DNA of 46,166 nt, taken from Microcoleus sp. EPA2. Its GTDB lineage: Bacteria > Cyanobacteriota > Cyanobacteriia > Cyanobacteriales > Microcoleaceae. Positions 35,134-42,911 of this stretch are shown here, piece by piece. Positions within the stretch are counted from its first letter, which is position 1; each line of letters begins with the position of its first letter. The translations under genes and the position numbers were made by a program. Where the stretch lies: assembly GCA_020882975.1 (NCBI GenBank), contig JAHRFD010000011.1, positions 1 through 46,166 of the forward strand, given 5' to 3'. Under the pieces are notes generated by a model. The model made no database searches. It saw only the letters and a program-made list of their open reading frames with translations, and had not been told where the DNA came from.

Positions 35134-36576
35134 CTATTTCAGTACAATCCATTGAACGATACTGAAAATTCCAGCAGCCAAACCTGCGGCAATGGGAATT
35201 GTGACTAACCAAGCCGAACCAATAGACCGCAAAGTTTGCCAACGTACAGATTTCCAACTATTGACAAGTCCCACTCCGACAACTGCACCTACTAAAGCAT
35301 GGGAGGTGGAAACAGGCAACCCCAAGCGGGATGCTAACAATACAGTAGCAGCCGTGGCTAATTCTGCACAAAATCCGCCACTTGGTTGCAATTGGATGAT
35401 GCCCTCGCCCACTGTGGCAATCACATTTTCGCCCCAAAGGGCCAAACCGATGACTATTCCGACACCTCCGAGGACTAAAATCCACAGGGGAACAGTGAAA
35501 TCATTCAGAGGAAAGGAACCTGTGCGACGGATATAGACGATCGCAGCTAAGGGCGCAATGGCATTACCTACATCATTGGAACCGTGGGCAAAGGCCACAA
35601 AACAGGCACTGAGCGCTTGAAATCTGGCCATTTGTTGCTCGATGAGAGAGAGAGAAAGGGGAGTTCCCTCTTGTTTCCCCCCAAGGGGAGTTCCCTCTTG
35701 ATTCCCCCCAAGGGGAGTTCCCTCTTGTTTCCCCCCAAGGGGAGTTCCCTCTTGTTTCCCCCCAAGGGGGGGGTAGGGGGGGGTTCCTTCTTGATTCCCC
35801 TCAACGGGGGTTCCTGCGGATGCTAATTTTTGCCAGCTAGTTTGGGTAAGGGCCATAGTTGCGATCGCCCCAAGGCCAATCGTCACATCCTGTACTGGAA
35901 TATTCCAGCCAAATCTGTGGTGGATTTGGGCCAAAATTCCTGTCTGCACAAATACCACATCAACAACTGACGGCAATACAATAATCCCAAATATGCTCAA
36001 CATTGCTGTACTCAGCCAAGGTATCCATTCGCGCATTCGAGCCAGAGGGTCGGGTCGCTCGAGAATCGAATACTTGACTAAACTGTAAAATATGGCGGCT
36101 AAAGTACCACTGGCGAATGGTGTCGCCAGCCAAGTTAGGGAAATAGTGCCGATAGTTAGCCAGTCAACAGCACCAAGGCCCGCAGCTACCCAGCTAAAAC
36201 CGGCGATCGCACCTACCACCGCATGAGATGAAGAAACTGGTAAACCCATACGGGTAGCGATTTGCAGCCATAAACCACAAGCTGCTAGCACTGACACCAT
36301 CCCGATTAAAAATACTTGGGGTTCCTTGGCAAAGACTTCTGCATTTACTACTCCCGTTGCCAGAGTTTCGGAAACTCCTTTGCCGAAAAGCACCGCCCCT
36401 GTAAATTCCAGTATCCCAGCCACAATTATTGCCTGCCTCAGCGTTAGGGCCTTTGAGCCTACCGATGTTCCCATGGAGTTAGCGACATCGTTAGCACCCA
36501 AATTGGCCGCGACGTACAAAGCTAGTGCTGCGATCGCCAACAACGGTATAATTTCGCTCACAGAAATATTTAACAT
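35134..36576 (-). CDS. PiT-family inorganic phosphate transporter with repeat-expanded loop
   Basis: 480 residues from MLNISVSEIIPLLAIAALAL; an upstream ATG at 36714 would give 46 extra residues that overlap the start of rplS on the other strand and lack membrane character. Both PiT signatures are present: GANDVANSMGTSVGSKALTL near residue 27 and AHGSNDVGNAIAPLAA in the second half. About ten or more hydrophobic segments fit the family. It imports phosphate by cation symport. The central hydrophilic loop holds a tandem array of the nonapeptide GGKQEGTPL (and N variants), encoded by four 27-bp units at 35658-35765 plus a longer variant. The frame is preserved, so the transporter may still be active. 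Confidence 0.88.
   Translation of the reverse strand: MLNISVSEIIPLLAIAALALYVAANLGANDVANSMGTSVGSKALTLRQAIIVAGILEFTGAVLFGKGVSETLATGVVNAEVFAKEPQVFLIGMVSVLAACGLWLQIATRMGLPVSSSHAVVGAIAGFSWVAAGLGAVDWLTIGTISLTWLATPFASGTLAAIFYSLVKYSILERPDPLARMREWIPWLSTAMLSIFGIIVLPSVVDVVFVQTGILAQIHHRFGWNIPVQDVTIGLGAIATMALTQTSWQKLASAGTPVEGNQEGTPPYPPLGGKQEGTPLGGKQEGTPLGGNQEGTPLGGKQEGTPLSLSLIEQQMARFQALSACFVAFAHGSNDVGNAIAPLAAIVYIRRTGSFPLNDFTVPLWILVLGGVGIVIGLALWGENVIATVGEGIIQLQPSGGFCAELATAATVLLASRLGLPVSTSHALVGAVVGVGLVNSWKSVRWQTLRSIGSAWLVTIPIAAGLAAGIFSIVQWIVLK
35658..35815 (-). repeat. 27-bp tandem repeat inside the PiT gene
   Basis: Units begin at 35658, 35685, 35712 and 35739, each 27 bases, with single-base changes between TTT and ATT at one position that swap Lys and Asn. 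A fifth, expanded copy (35766 to about 35805) contains an extra G-rich run (GGGGGGGGTAGGGGGGGG). Because 27 is a multiple of three the gene stays in frame. The G-rich/AGTTCCCTC unit resembles dispersed G-tract repeats of Oscillatoriales. Confidence 0.93.
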
Positions 36577-36643
36577 AAAGTTTTTTTGACATAAAACAGG
36601 CAGTTCGATATATGATAAGGGATTGTGAGTTTTGGAAAATCTT

Positions 36644-37027
36644 ATGAAAGGCGCAGAAATAATCCGCTCCCTGGAGATGGAAGAAATAGATAGAGTCAAG
36701 GTAGAACTCAGCAAAGTGCTCCCCGAAATTTACGTCGGCGACACAGTGCGAGTCGGGGTGAAAATTAAAGAGGGCAATAAAGAGCGGGTTCAGCCCTACG
36801 AAGGCACTGTGATTGCCATGCGTAACGGCGGAATTAATGAAACTATTACTGTGCGCCGTGTATTTCAGGGTGTGGGTGTAGAACGGGTGTTTTTGATTCA
36901 CTCGCCCCGGATTGCGACCATCCAAGTGATGCGACGCGGGAAAGTCCGCAGAGCCAAGCTGTACTACCTGCGCGATCGGGTGGGCAAAGCTACCCGCGTC
37001 AAACAGCGGTTCGATCGCTCTCTTTAG
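36644..37027 (+). CDS. rplS: 50S ribosomal protein L19
   Basis: 127 residues from the ATG at 36644 ([16 protein letters not shown]); an upstream in-frame TTG at 36632 is less likely. The L19 core is clear: [32 protein letters not shown] near 32-66 and [12 protein letters not shown] followed by [27 protein letters not shown]19 lies at the 30S-50S interface. In cyanobacteria rplS commonly precedes the secE-nusG-rplKAJL cluster, as here, with only tRNA-Trp between. It is divergent from the PiT gene with a 67-base gap. Confidence 0.96.
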   Translation: MKGAEIIRSLEMEEIDRVKVELSKVLPEIYVGDTVRVGVKIKEGNKERVQPYEGTVIAMRNGGINETITVRRVFQGVGVERVFLIHSPRIATIQVMRRGKVRRAKLYYLRDRVGKATRVKQRFDRSL

Positions 37028-37055
37028 GAATGCACTCAGGCTATTCCCCATTCAG

Positions 37056-37096
37056 AAATTGGAAATTCTCAAAATTTCAAAAAAAGTTTCCAATTT
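37056..37096 (+). terminator. Hairpin after rplS
   Basis: AAATTGGAAA (37056-37065) and TTTCCAATTT (37087-37096) are exact inverted 10-bp arms with a 21-base A-rich loop. It starts 29 bases after the rplS stop. No T-run follows, so it is a possible transcript-end or mRNA 3' stabilising hairpin rather than a certain terminator. Confidence 0.45.
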
Positions 37097-37158
37097 ACGA
37101 GCGCACTGTGTTAGAATAAAATTCTAGAGGTTAAGCAAATATTCGCCACCTCACCTGT

Positions 37159-37231
37159 GCGCTCTTAGTTCAGTTGGTAGAACGCAGGTCTCCAAAACCT
37201 GATGTCGGGGGTTCAAGTCCTCCAGGGCGCG
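37159..37231 (+). tRNA. tRNA-Trp(CCA)
   Basis: 73 bases. The acceptor GCGCTCT (37159-37165) pairs with AGGGCGC (37224-37230), with one G-U pair; the discriminator is G. The anticodon arm CAGGT-CTCCAAA-ACCTG gives anticodon CCA. The T arm is GGGGG-TTCAAGT-CCTCC (37207-37223). No encoded CCA. tRNA-Trp just before secE is a common cyanobacterial arrangement. Confidence 0.96.
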
Positions 37232-37339
37232 CTGAATCACCAAAACTTAAATTCTGCCCGAAAGCGCCCGGATTATTAGCTGGTAACAGCGGAAATCTCA
37301 AGCTTTTGGGTAGAATTAATTTTTGTGGGCGGTTCGCAA

Positions 37340-37492
37340 AAATCAGGACTTGCAGCAATGCAAATAGGGTAGGGCAGACCCGAATTAACGCTTGGGGAGA
37401 ATCCCACCTCTAGTCTAGATGACGGCACGACTCTAGGTTAAGTGGTTTCCTAGAACCAAGAATCCCCGCGCCTGATGGTCGGGGAGTGTCAA
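37340..37492 (+). mobile_element. IS200/IS605-type right-end relic with omegaRNA-like scaffold
   Basis: The sequence GGGCAGACCCGAATTAACGC followed by TTGGGGAGAATCCCACC, CTAGTCTAGATGACGGCACG, ACTCTAGGTT, a GGTT/AACC hairpin (37444-37457) and a CCCCG/CGGGG hairpin (37464-37484), ending GGGGAGTGTCAA at 37492, resembles, from memory, the right end of IS605-family elements in cyanobacteria, where the TnpB 3' end overlaps its guide (omega/reRNA) RNA. Two frames across 37335-37440 give TnpB-tail-like peptides (NANRVGQTRINAWGESHL; GRPELTLGENPTSS). No TnpB catalytic domain or TnpA is present, so this is a solo end or relic between tRNA-Trp and secE. Confidence 0.65.
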
Positions 37493-37644
37493 GCTCAGAT
37501 AGATTTGGCTTGTCAAGTGGTTGCTTTAGATTTGAGATGGAAATTGGGCTAAGTGGTTAGTGTCAAAAAATCTGAGACCCGATCGCCACTGACACAATCT
37601 AAAATCTAAAATCTAAAATCTGAAATCGCAAGGGGGATTCAATT
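37493..37644. other. Intergenic space before secE
   Basis: Directly downstream of the IS605 end. At 37595-37630 it holds four units of the ATCTAAA/ATCTGAA repeat, immediately before the secE ribosome-binding sequence AAGGGGG (37630-37636). A TTAAGTGG-like motif that also occurs inside the relic recurs near 37550. No gene is visible. Confidence 0.5.
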
Positions 37645-37878
37645 GTGGCAAAAAAAGACGAAGCTCAAGAAACTCAAGAAATAACCGCACCTGGGTTTGA
37701 CCCTGCGGGTTTTTTTAAGGAAACAAGAGAAGAACTCGATAAGGTGGTTTGGCCGAGTCGCCAGCAGCTAATCAGCGAGTCTTTGGCAGTGCTTTTGATG
37801 GTAATCCTCTCAGCAAGCCTGATCTACTTGGTGGATAACTTCTTTAACTGGGGCGCAGCAAAGGTGTTTGGACCATGA
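37645..37878 (+). CDS. secE: Preprotein translocase subunit SecE
   Basis: 77 residues from a GTG start with AAGGGGG upstream. A short hydrophilic N-terminus (MAKKDEAQETQEITAPGF) precedes the SecE signature FFKETREELDKVVWPSRQQLISES and one membrane helix (about 48-66, LAVLLMVILSASLIYLVD). It is the one-helix SecE of cyanobacteria, which clamps SecY in the thylakoid or plasma membrane. It overlaps nusG by four bases (ATGA), the usual coupling. Confidence 0.95.
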   Translation: MAKKDEAQETQEITAPGFDPAGFFKETREELDKVVWPSRQQLISESLAVLLMVILSASLIYLVDNFFNWGAAKVFGP

Positions 37879-38513
37879 CTTTTGCATCAGAAGAATCTGA
37901 ATATTCCACAGAAACCACCGCAGAAAAAGGCTCGCCAGAAGTGCCGGCGGTCGTGGCTCGCTGGTATGCTGTTCAGGTTGCTTCCGGCTGCGAAAAGCGG
38001 GTGAAGGCAAACTTACAGCAGCGGATTCAAACTTTGGATGTTGCAGATCGCATTGTTCAAGTAGAAATTCCGCAAACTCCGGCGATTAAAGTTGGTAAAG
38101 ACGGTTCCAGACGTCAGTCAGACGAAAAAATCTTTCCCGGCTATGTACTCATCCGTATGTTTATGGACGAGGATACATGGCAGGTGATCAAAAATACCCC
38201 GAACGTAATTAACTTTGTCGGGGCAGAGCAGAAACGCCGCTACGGGCGCGGCAGGGGTCACGTCAAACCGCTACCTCTGAGTCACTCAGAAGTAGAACGG
38301 ATCTTCAGAAATGCTCAGGAATCAGAACCAGTTGTCAAAGTATCGATGGCAACAGGAGACCACGTTGTGGTACTTTCCGGGCCATTTAAGGATTTTGAAG
38401 GTGATGTGATTGAAGTTAGCCCGGAACGGAACAAGCTCAAAGTTTTACTCTCGATTTTTGGGCGCGATACGCCTGTAGAATTAGAGTTCAATCAGGTTCA
38501 GAAACAGAACTAA
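37875..38513 (+). CDS. nusG: Transcription antitermination/elongation factor NusG
   Basis: 212 residues. The acidic N-terminal tail is followed by the NGN domain (about 28-150: RWYAVQVASGCEKRVKANLQQR, then FPGYVLIRMFMDEDTW and NTPNVINFVG) and a C-terminal KOW domain (ATGDHVVVLSGPFKDFEGDVIEV). It binds RNA polymerase and couples it to ribosomes or Rho. The start overlaps the secE stop, and rplK begins three bases after its stop, so the three are one transcription unit. Confidence 0.96.
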   Translation: MTFASEESEYSTETTAEKGSPEVPAVVARWYAVQVASGCEKRVKANLQQRIQTLDVADRIVQVEIPQTPAIKVGKDGSRRQSDEKIFPGYVLIRMFMDEDTWQVIKNTPNVINFVGAEQKRRYGRGRGHVKPLPLSHSEVERIFRNAQESEPVVKVSMATGDHVVVLSGPFKDFEGDVIEVSPERNKLKVLLSIFGRDTPVELEFNQVQKQN

Positions 38514-38516
38514 CTA

Positions 38517-38942
38517 ATGGCAAAGAAAGTTGTTGCAGTAATTAAGTTGGCGATTACGGCGGGAAAAGCCAACCCAGCTCCTCCCATCGGCCCGGCCTTG
38601 GGTCAGCATGGCGTCAATATCATGATGTTTTGCAAGGAGTACAATGCTAGAACCGCAGACCAAGCGGGTCTAGTGGTTCCAGTAGAAATTTCGGTTTTTG
38701 AAGACCGCAGTTTTACTTTTATTCTCAAAACCCCGCCGGCGTCGGTTTTGATTCAAAAAGCGGCTGGGATTGCAAAAGGTTCGGGAGAACCTAATCGCAA
38801 GCAAGTAGGCAAGATTACCCAAGCTCAACTGCGAGAAATTGCGGAAACAAAAATGCCTGACCTTAATGCTAATGATGTTGAGGCGGCCATGAAAATTGTG
38901 GCTGGAACGGCTAAGAATATGGGCGTGGCGATCGCGGATTGA
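38517..38942 (+). CDS. rplK: 50S ribosomal protein L11
   Basis: 141 residues, standard length. Recognisable segments: [37 protein letters not shown] near the start, then [16 protein letters not shown] and the [18 protein letters not shown] helix, ending with the conserved [11 protein letters not shown]11 is in the GTPase-associated centre. Its TGA stop (38940-38942) is the first place where a 22-bp tandem repeat begins (38941-39006). Confidence 0.96.
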   Translation: MAKKVVAVIKLAITAGKANPAPPIGPALGQHGVNIMMFCKEYNARTADQAGLVVPVEISVFEDRSFTFILKTPPASVLIQKAAGIAKGSGEPNRKQVGKITQAQLREIAETKMPDLNANDVEAAMKIVAGTAKNMGVAIAD

Positions 38943-39006
38943 AGATCGATGTGAAGAAGGAAGAAGATCGATGTGAAGAAGGAAGAAGATCGATGTGAAG
39001 AAGGAA
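38941..39006 (+). repeat. Three exact 22-bp tandem repeats starting at the rplK stop
   Basis: Units at 38941-38962, 38963-38984 and 38985-39006 are identical; each begins GAAGATCGATGTG and ends with a GAAGGAA tract. The first copy begins on the second base of the rplK TGA stop. The repeat lies in the 314-base rplK-rplA spacer, which is otherwise filled by AATCTAAAATCCC-type repeats. Confidence 0.97.
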
Positions 39007-39040
39007 GAGAGAAAATCTTTTTCTCAGTCGGAATTCTTAA

Positions 39041-39236
39041 TTTCTAGTCCAAGTTCCAAATCTCTAATCCAAAATTCCTGATTTTGAATTTCAAATCTTC
39101 AATCTAAAATCCCAAATCACAAGTCCTAAGTCGATTCAGGGGGAGAAGCAAAGCTTCGCTAGGAATCGAACAAATTTTAGATATCGGATTGGCTGACAAG
39201 TTCAATCTCAAATCTAAAATCTCAAATCTACAATCG
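39041..39236. repeat. AATCTAAAATCCC-type repeats between rplK and rplA
   Basis: Two runs of the dispersed repeat, about 39041-39125 and 39203-39236, with units such as AATCTAAAATCCCAAATC. They are separated by a GAAGC/GCTTC hairpin (near 39146-39162). The same repeat is before secE, in hisZ and at 32312-32346. No gene is seen in the 38943-39256 spacer. Confidence 0.75.
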
Positions 39237-39256
39237 ACATACCCCAAAAAATCAAA

Positions 39257-39970
39257 ATGGTCAAGAAAGTATCGCGAAGACTGCAAGAACTGCAAAAGAA
39301 AGTTGAAGAAAGAGCTTATCTACCACTAGAAGCTCTGCAACTTTTGAAAGAAACAGCTACAGCCAAGTTTGCTGAGTCGGCTGAAGCTCACATCCGTCTA
39401 GGAATTGACCCAAAATATACTGACCAGCAGTTGCGGACAACTGTGTCGTTACCCAAGGGAACTGGTCAAGTAGTCAGAGTTGCGGTGATTGCTAAGGGCG
39501 AAAAAGTTAAAGAAGCCCTGAATGCTGGTGCAGATATTGCTGGTTCTGAAGAGTTGATTGATGAAATTCAGAAGGGCATGATGGATTTTGATTGCCTGAT
39601 TGCGACTCCAGACGTGATGCCCTTGGTGGCAAAATTGGGTCGATTGCTTGGTCCTCGCGGTTTGATGCCTTCTCCCAAAGGCGGCACGGTGACGGCTGAC
39701 GTGGCTCAGGCGATCAACGAGTTCAAAGGTGGTAAGATGGAATTCCGTGCCGATAAAACCGGCATCGTTCATGTTATGTTTGGCAAGGCTGCTTTTTCAG
39801 CAGAAGATTTGCTGGTTAACCTTCATGCTTTGCAAGAAACTGTTGACCGCAATCGTCCTTCTGGTGCTAAAGGTCGCTACTGGCGGAGTTTGTACGTGTC
39901 CGCAACCATGGGCCCGTCGATCGAAGTCGATATCAGCGCCTTGCGTGATACTAAACTTGATGCTGGCTAG
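39257..39970 (+). CDS. rplA: 50S ribosomal protein L1
   Basis: 237 residues, normal for the family. Diagnostic stretches: [36 protein letters not shown] at the start, [38 protein letters not shown] near 134-152 and the C-terminal [14 protein letters not shown]. No clear Shine-Dalgarno sequence precedes the ATG; the A-rich leader AAAAAATCAAA stands there instead. L1 forms the E-site stalk and may autoregulate its own message. Confidence 0.96.
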   Translation: MVKKVSRRLQELQKKVEERAYLPLEALQLLKETATAKFAESAEAHIRLGIDPKYTDQQLRTTVSLPKGTGQVVRVAVIAKGEKVKEALNAGADIAGSEELIDEIQKGMMDFDCLIATPDVMPLVAKLGRLLGPRGLMPSPKGGTVTADVAQAINEFKGGKMEFRADKTGIVHVMFGKAAFSAEDLLVNLHALQETVDRNRPSGAKGRYWRSLYVSATMGPSIEVDISALRDTKLDAG

Positions 39971-40210
39971 AAAGAATACGGATTTCTGTCTTCTGGTTAG
40001 GCCTAATCTAAAATCAATAAGCTGAAGACCGCAGGTGCAGATCGCGCTTAATTTCCTGCCGAGGCTGAAGAACTAAAAACTCAGGATAGAAAGATTTAAA
40101 AGTGACTATTTTTAATTCTTTATTCTTAATTTTTAATTCTCTGCCCCGGCTCCCAGGTCGGGGTTTTTGATTGTCAGTTTTCGATCATCCTTAAAGGAGG
40201 TGAAATAAGT
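39971..40210 (+). promoter_or_regulatory. rplJ leader: L10-binding structure and attenuator-like hairpin
   Basis: Within the 240-base rplA-rplJ spacer, 40022-40070 reads GAAGACCGCAGGTG...TTAATTTCCTGCCGAGGCTG, like the L10 leader recognised across bacteria: GCAGG and CCTGC can pair, and CCTGCCGAGG is its conserved end. Downstream, CCCCGGC (40144-40150) pairs with GTCGGGG (40157-40163), one G-U, followed by TTTTT (40164-40168), an intrinsic-terminator shape. Together they suggest L10(-L12) control of rplJ-rplL by attenuation. A strong AAAGGAGGTG (40193-40202) then starts rplJ. The spacer also holds a small ATCTAAAATC remnant near 40005. Confidence 0.65.
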
Positions 40211-40786
40211 ATGGGCAAAAGTTTAGCAGTAAAAAATGAGATTATTGCAGACCTCAAGCAAACCTTGAGCGAATCTCAACTGGTAATCGCGATCGACTAC
40301 AAAGGTTTAACTGTGGCTGAAATCACAGATTTGCGTCGGCGTTTGCGTCCGAAAGGCAGCAGTTGCCAAGTGGCAAAAAACACGCTGATGCGAATTGCGG
40401 TTGAAGGCGACAAAACCTGGCAGCCGATGCAGGAATTGCTGACTGGTACGTCAGCGTTTCTGTTCGTGCAAGAAGATATCGGTGGCGCGATTAAAGCTTA
40501 CCAAGAATTCCAAAAAGTCTCGAAAAAGACTGAACTTCGCGGCGGCGTGATGGAAGGACGGGTACTGAAAGAAGCTGATGTTAAGGCATTAGCCGATTTG
40601 CCATCGAAAGAACAACTTATGGCTCAAATTGCTGGTGCTATCAACGGTGTGGCTACCAAGCTGGCTGTGGGTATCAATCAAGTTCCTACTTCGATCGCTC
40701 GCGGTCTCAAAGCTTATGCTGAAAAAGACGGCGATTCAGCAGGATCTGAAAATAACGGCAGTTCCACAGAAAGCGAAGCTGCTTAA
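40211..40786 (+). CDS. rplJ: 50S ribosomal protein L10
   Basis: 191 residues. The start follows AAAGGAGGTG. The body has AVKNEIIADLKQTLSESQLVIAIDYKGLTVAEITDLRRRLR at the N-terminus, the GTSAFLF segment and the LKEADVKALADLPSKEQLMAQIAG helix that binds L12. A Ser/Asn-rich tail (ENNGSSTESEAA) extends the usual length of about 165-175. L10 anchors L12 dimers at the stalk. It is followed by repeat DNA before rplL. Confidence 0.96.
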   Translation: MGKSLAVKNEIIADLKQTLSESQLVIAIDYKGLTVAEITDLRRRLRPKGSSCQVAKNTLMRIAVEGDKTWQPMQELLTGTSAFLFVQEDIGGAIKAYQEFQKVSKKTELRGGVMEGRVLKEADVKALADLPSKEQLMAQIAGAINGVATKLAVGINQVPTSIARGLKAYAEKDGDSAGSENNGSSTESEAA

Positions 40787-40838
40787 TTAGTTGTTAGTTG
40801 TGAATTGTGAATTGCCAATTGTGAGTTGTTAAAAACAA

Positions 40839-40901
40839 ATTACCAATTACCAATTACCAATTACCAATTACCAATTACCAATTACCAATTACCAATTACC
40901 A
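40839..40901. repeat. Nine perfect ATTACCA units before rplL
   Basis: Nine exact 7-base ATTACCA units in 63 bases, preceded by degenerate TGTGAATTG/CCAATTGTGAGTTG sequence. It fills the rplJ-rplL gap and lies 15-20 bases before the rplL ribosome-binding site AGGAG (40915-40919). Translated, it would give repeated NYQLPIT and is in frame with rplL, but there is no good reason to think it is used. Confidence 0.95.
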
Positions 40902-40927
40902 ATCAAATCGAATTAGGAGTTCAACAA

Positions 40928-41320
40928 ATGTCTACTGCAACTGATGAAATCTTGGAAAAACTTAAGTCTTTGACTTTGCTCGAAGCATCTGAGTTGGTGA
41001 AGCAAATCGAAGAAGCTTTCGGCGTGAGCGCTGCTGCTCCTGTCGGCGGCATGATGATGATGCCTGGTATGGGCGGTGGAGCTGCTGCTGAAGAAGTAGA
41101 AGAGCAAACCGAGTTTACTGTCATGTTGGAAGAAGTTCCTGCTGACAAGAAAATTGCCATCCTGAAGGAAGTCCGCGCGATTACCGGTTTGGGCTTGAAA
41201 GAAGCTAAAGACTTGGTAGAAGCCGCACCGAAGGCAGTTAAGGAAGCTATTGCTAAGGAAGCTGCTGAAGAAATGAAGAAACAGCTTGAAGCTGTGGGCG
41301 CAAAGGTATCTGTCAAATAG
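40928..41320 (+). CDS. rplL: 50S ribosomal protein L7/L12
   Basis: 130 residues from ATG at 40928 ([29 protein letters not shown]). The frame is open for 34 more codons upstream through ATTACCA repeats, but AGGAG at 40915-40919 fixes this start. The alanine/glycine hinge with an [13 protein letters not shown] stretch and the C-terminal domain [23 protein letters not shown], ending [17 protein letters not shown], are typical. It forms the stalk that recruits translation factors. Confidence 0.96.
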   Translation: MSTATDEILEKLKSLTLLEASELVKQIEEAFGVSAAAPVGGMMMMPGMGGGAAAEEVEEQTEFTVMLEEVPADKKIAILKEVRAITGLGLKEAKDLVEAAPKAVKEAIAKEAAEEMKKQLEAVGAKVSVK

Positions 41321-41361
41321 TAATAGAGTATAGCTGACTGGTTTAAACCTGTCGCTATCAG

Positions 41362-41396
41362 ACCTCAGTCTTTAACATAAAGACTGAGGTTTTTTT
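41362..41396 (+). terminator. Intrinsic terminator of the ribosomal cluster
   Basis: ACCTCAGTCTTT (41362-41373) pairs perfectly with AAAGACTGAGGT (41379-41390) around a 5-base loop and is followed by a run of T. It is 41 bases after the rplL stop and ends the secE-rplL unit. Confidence 0.92.
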
Positions 41397-41426
41397 GTGA
41401 ATGACAGGACTAATATTTATAGTAAT

Positions 41427-41504
41427 ATTGTTGACCGTTGTATAGGAATGATTTAACCGCAGAGAACACAGAGGACACAGAGGGAGAGAAGAGAGGATTT
41501 GATA
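41427..41504. repeat. Reverse copy of the GGTTAAATCATTCC repeat
   Basis: 41427-41459 reads, in reverse complement, GGTTAAATCATTCC...ATACAACGGTCAAC and matches the copies at 25364 and 25471 with few changes. The purine arm ACCGCAGAGAACACAGAGG follows to about 41485. It sits between the rplL terminator and the guaD stop. Confidence 0.8.
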
Positions 41505-42833
41505 TTATTGAGCATGGACAAGTTCACCCATAACATAGGTTGCTACAATTGTTCGGTCGTCGCCTAAGACGATCGTACTGAATAGCTGTTCGCCTAATTC
41601 TTCTATGGTGATTGGTGTCATCTGCTCATTGTTTTGCTCGTTTCTAAATGCCATAACTGGAGTTGCTCGTGGATCGAGAATCACAAAGTCTGCTTCTTTA
41701 CCTACATCAAAGTTGCCGATTTTATCTTCCAGCTTTAGTGCTCTTGCTCCACCGAGTGTGGCTAGGAACATGGCTTGAAACGGTGAAAGCTTTTGCTGCT
41801 GAAGTTGAGCGACTTTGTAAGCTTCACTGGCAGTTTGCAACAATGAAAAACTGGTTCCAGCTCCGACATCGGTGGCTAAACCAAGCTTAATTGGTGCGTG
41901 CTTGGCGGTTGCTTGCTCGATATTAAACAATCCGCTGCCCAAGAACAAATTAGAAGTTGGACAGAATGCAATCGCGGCTTTTGTCTGAGCCAGTCGATCG
42001 AATTCTGCATCGGTTAATTGAACGCAATGGGCAAAGATGGAGCGCTCTCCCACCAAGCCAAATCGATCGTAAACATCCAGATAGCCCTGACTGTCTGGAA
42101 AAAGTTGTTGCACCCATTCCACTTCCTTCATGTTCTCAGAGAGGTGCGTATGCAAATAGGTGTCTGGAAATTCGCTTAAAAGCTGGCGGGCGTAGGTTAG
42201 TTGTTGGGGGGTTGAAGTTGGTGCAAATCGGGGCGTGACAGCATAGAGCAAGCGATTTTTGCCGTGCCATTTTTCGATGAGCGCTCTGCTCTGGTAGTAA
42301 GACGACTCGGCTGTATCACAGAGAAAATCGGGAGCATGGCGATCCATCATCACCTTACCTACGATCGTGCGGAGGTTTCTGCGATCGCATTCCTCAAACA
42401 ATGAATCTACTGATTCTGGAAATACAGCTCCAAGTACAACGGCAGTTGTCGTACCATTGCGTAATAATTGGTCGATAAAAATTGGCGCAACGCGATCGCA
42501 ATAGGCTTTATCTTTGAATTTATGCTCGGTGGGAAAAATATATTTCTCTAGCCATTCTAAGAGTTGTTCTCCATAGGCCCCGATAATTCCAGTTTGAGGA
42601 AAATGAATATGTAGATCGATGAATCCAGGCAAGAGGAGACGATCGGGATAAGACTCAATGGCAATCCCAACATACTTCTCTTTTAGTAACTCATAATCAC
42701 CAAGCTCTTTGACCTTGCCCTGTTCTAAAACGAGTAATCCGTCTGGAATATAGCGAACACTCTCCGATTCAGACACATAGAAAGGATCGTCCACAAAATC
42801 TAAAATTGCACTGCGAAACCCTTTCAAAGTCAT
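41505..42833 (-). CDS. guaD: Guanine deaminase
   Basis: A 442-residue amidohydrolase. The zinc ligands appear in order: His75 and His77 in GFIDLHIHFPQ, a His in THLSENMKEVEW, a His in FAHCVQL and an Asp in LATDVGAG. PQTGIIGAYGEQLLEWLEKYIFPTE and CPTSNLFLGSGLF are characteristic of guanine deaminases rather than of other related hydrolases. It converts guanine to xanthine for purine salvage or nitrogen use. Its upstream neighbours are modA and crtD-like on the same strand with gaps of 78 and 7 bases; xanthine dehydrogenases need molybdenum, which makes the modA link suggestive only. Confidence 0.88.
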   Translation of the reverse strand: MTLKGFRSAILDFVDDPFYVSESESVRYIPDGLLVLEQGKVKELGDYELLKEKYVGIAIESYPDRLLLPGFIDLHIHFPQTGIIGAYGEQLLEWLEKYIFPTEHKFKDKAYCDRVAPIFIDQLLRNGTTTAVVLGAVFPESVDSLFEECDRRNLRTIVGKVMMDRHAPDFLCDTAESSYYQSRALIEKWHGKNRLLYAVTPRFAPTSTPQQLTYARQLLSEFPDTYLHTHLSENMKEVEWVQQLFPDSQGYLDVYDRFGLVGERSIFAHCVQLTDAEFDRLAQTKAAIAFCPTSNLFLGSGLFNIEQATAKHAPIKLGLATDVGAGTSFSLLQTASEAYKVAQLQQQKLSPFQAMFLATLGGARALKLEDKIGNFDVGKEADFVILDPRATPVMAFRNEQNNEQMTPITIEELGEQLFSTIVLGDDRTIVATYVMGELVHAQ

Positions 42834-42911
42834 TGATGAAACCTCACTCTCATAAAGATTAATCGAGCTATGATATTAGGTTGGATGAAGTTGATTTACT
42901 TAGTACCCGCC

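Noticed and set aside
35584..35826. A plus-strand frame encoding repeated SSLLFPPKG
   Set aside because: It arises from the 27-bp repeats in the PiT gene, which read open on both strands; no start signal is seen.
36491..37051. A minus-strand frame antisense to rplS
   Set aside because: rplS is unmistakable on the plus strand.
37174..37413. A plus-strand frame across tRNA-Trp
   Set aside because: It reads through the tRNA; only its end, inside the IS605 relic, gives TnpB-tail-like residues.
40839..40901. Possible CRISPR array
   Set aside because: Units are 7 bases with no spacers and no cas genes are nearby; it is a simple tandem repeat.
40826..40927. N-terminal extension of L7/L12 through ATTACCA repeats
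   Set aside because: The canonical MSTATDEI start with AGGAG upstream is better; the extension is pure repeat translation.
41362..41396. Riboswitch-like hairpin before guaD
   Set aside because: Its perfect stem and T-run fit a terminator of the ribosomal cluster, and it lies at the 3' end, not the 5' end, of guaD.
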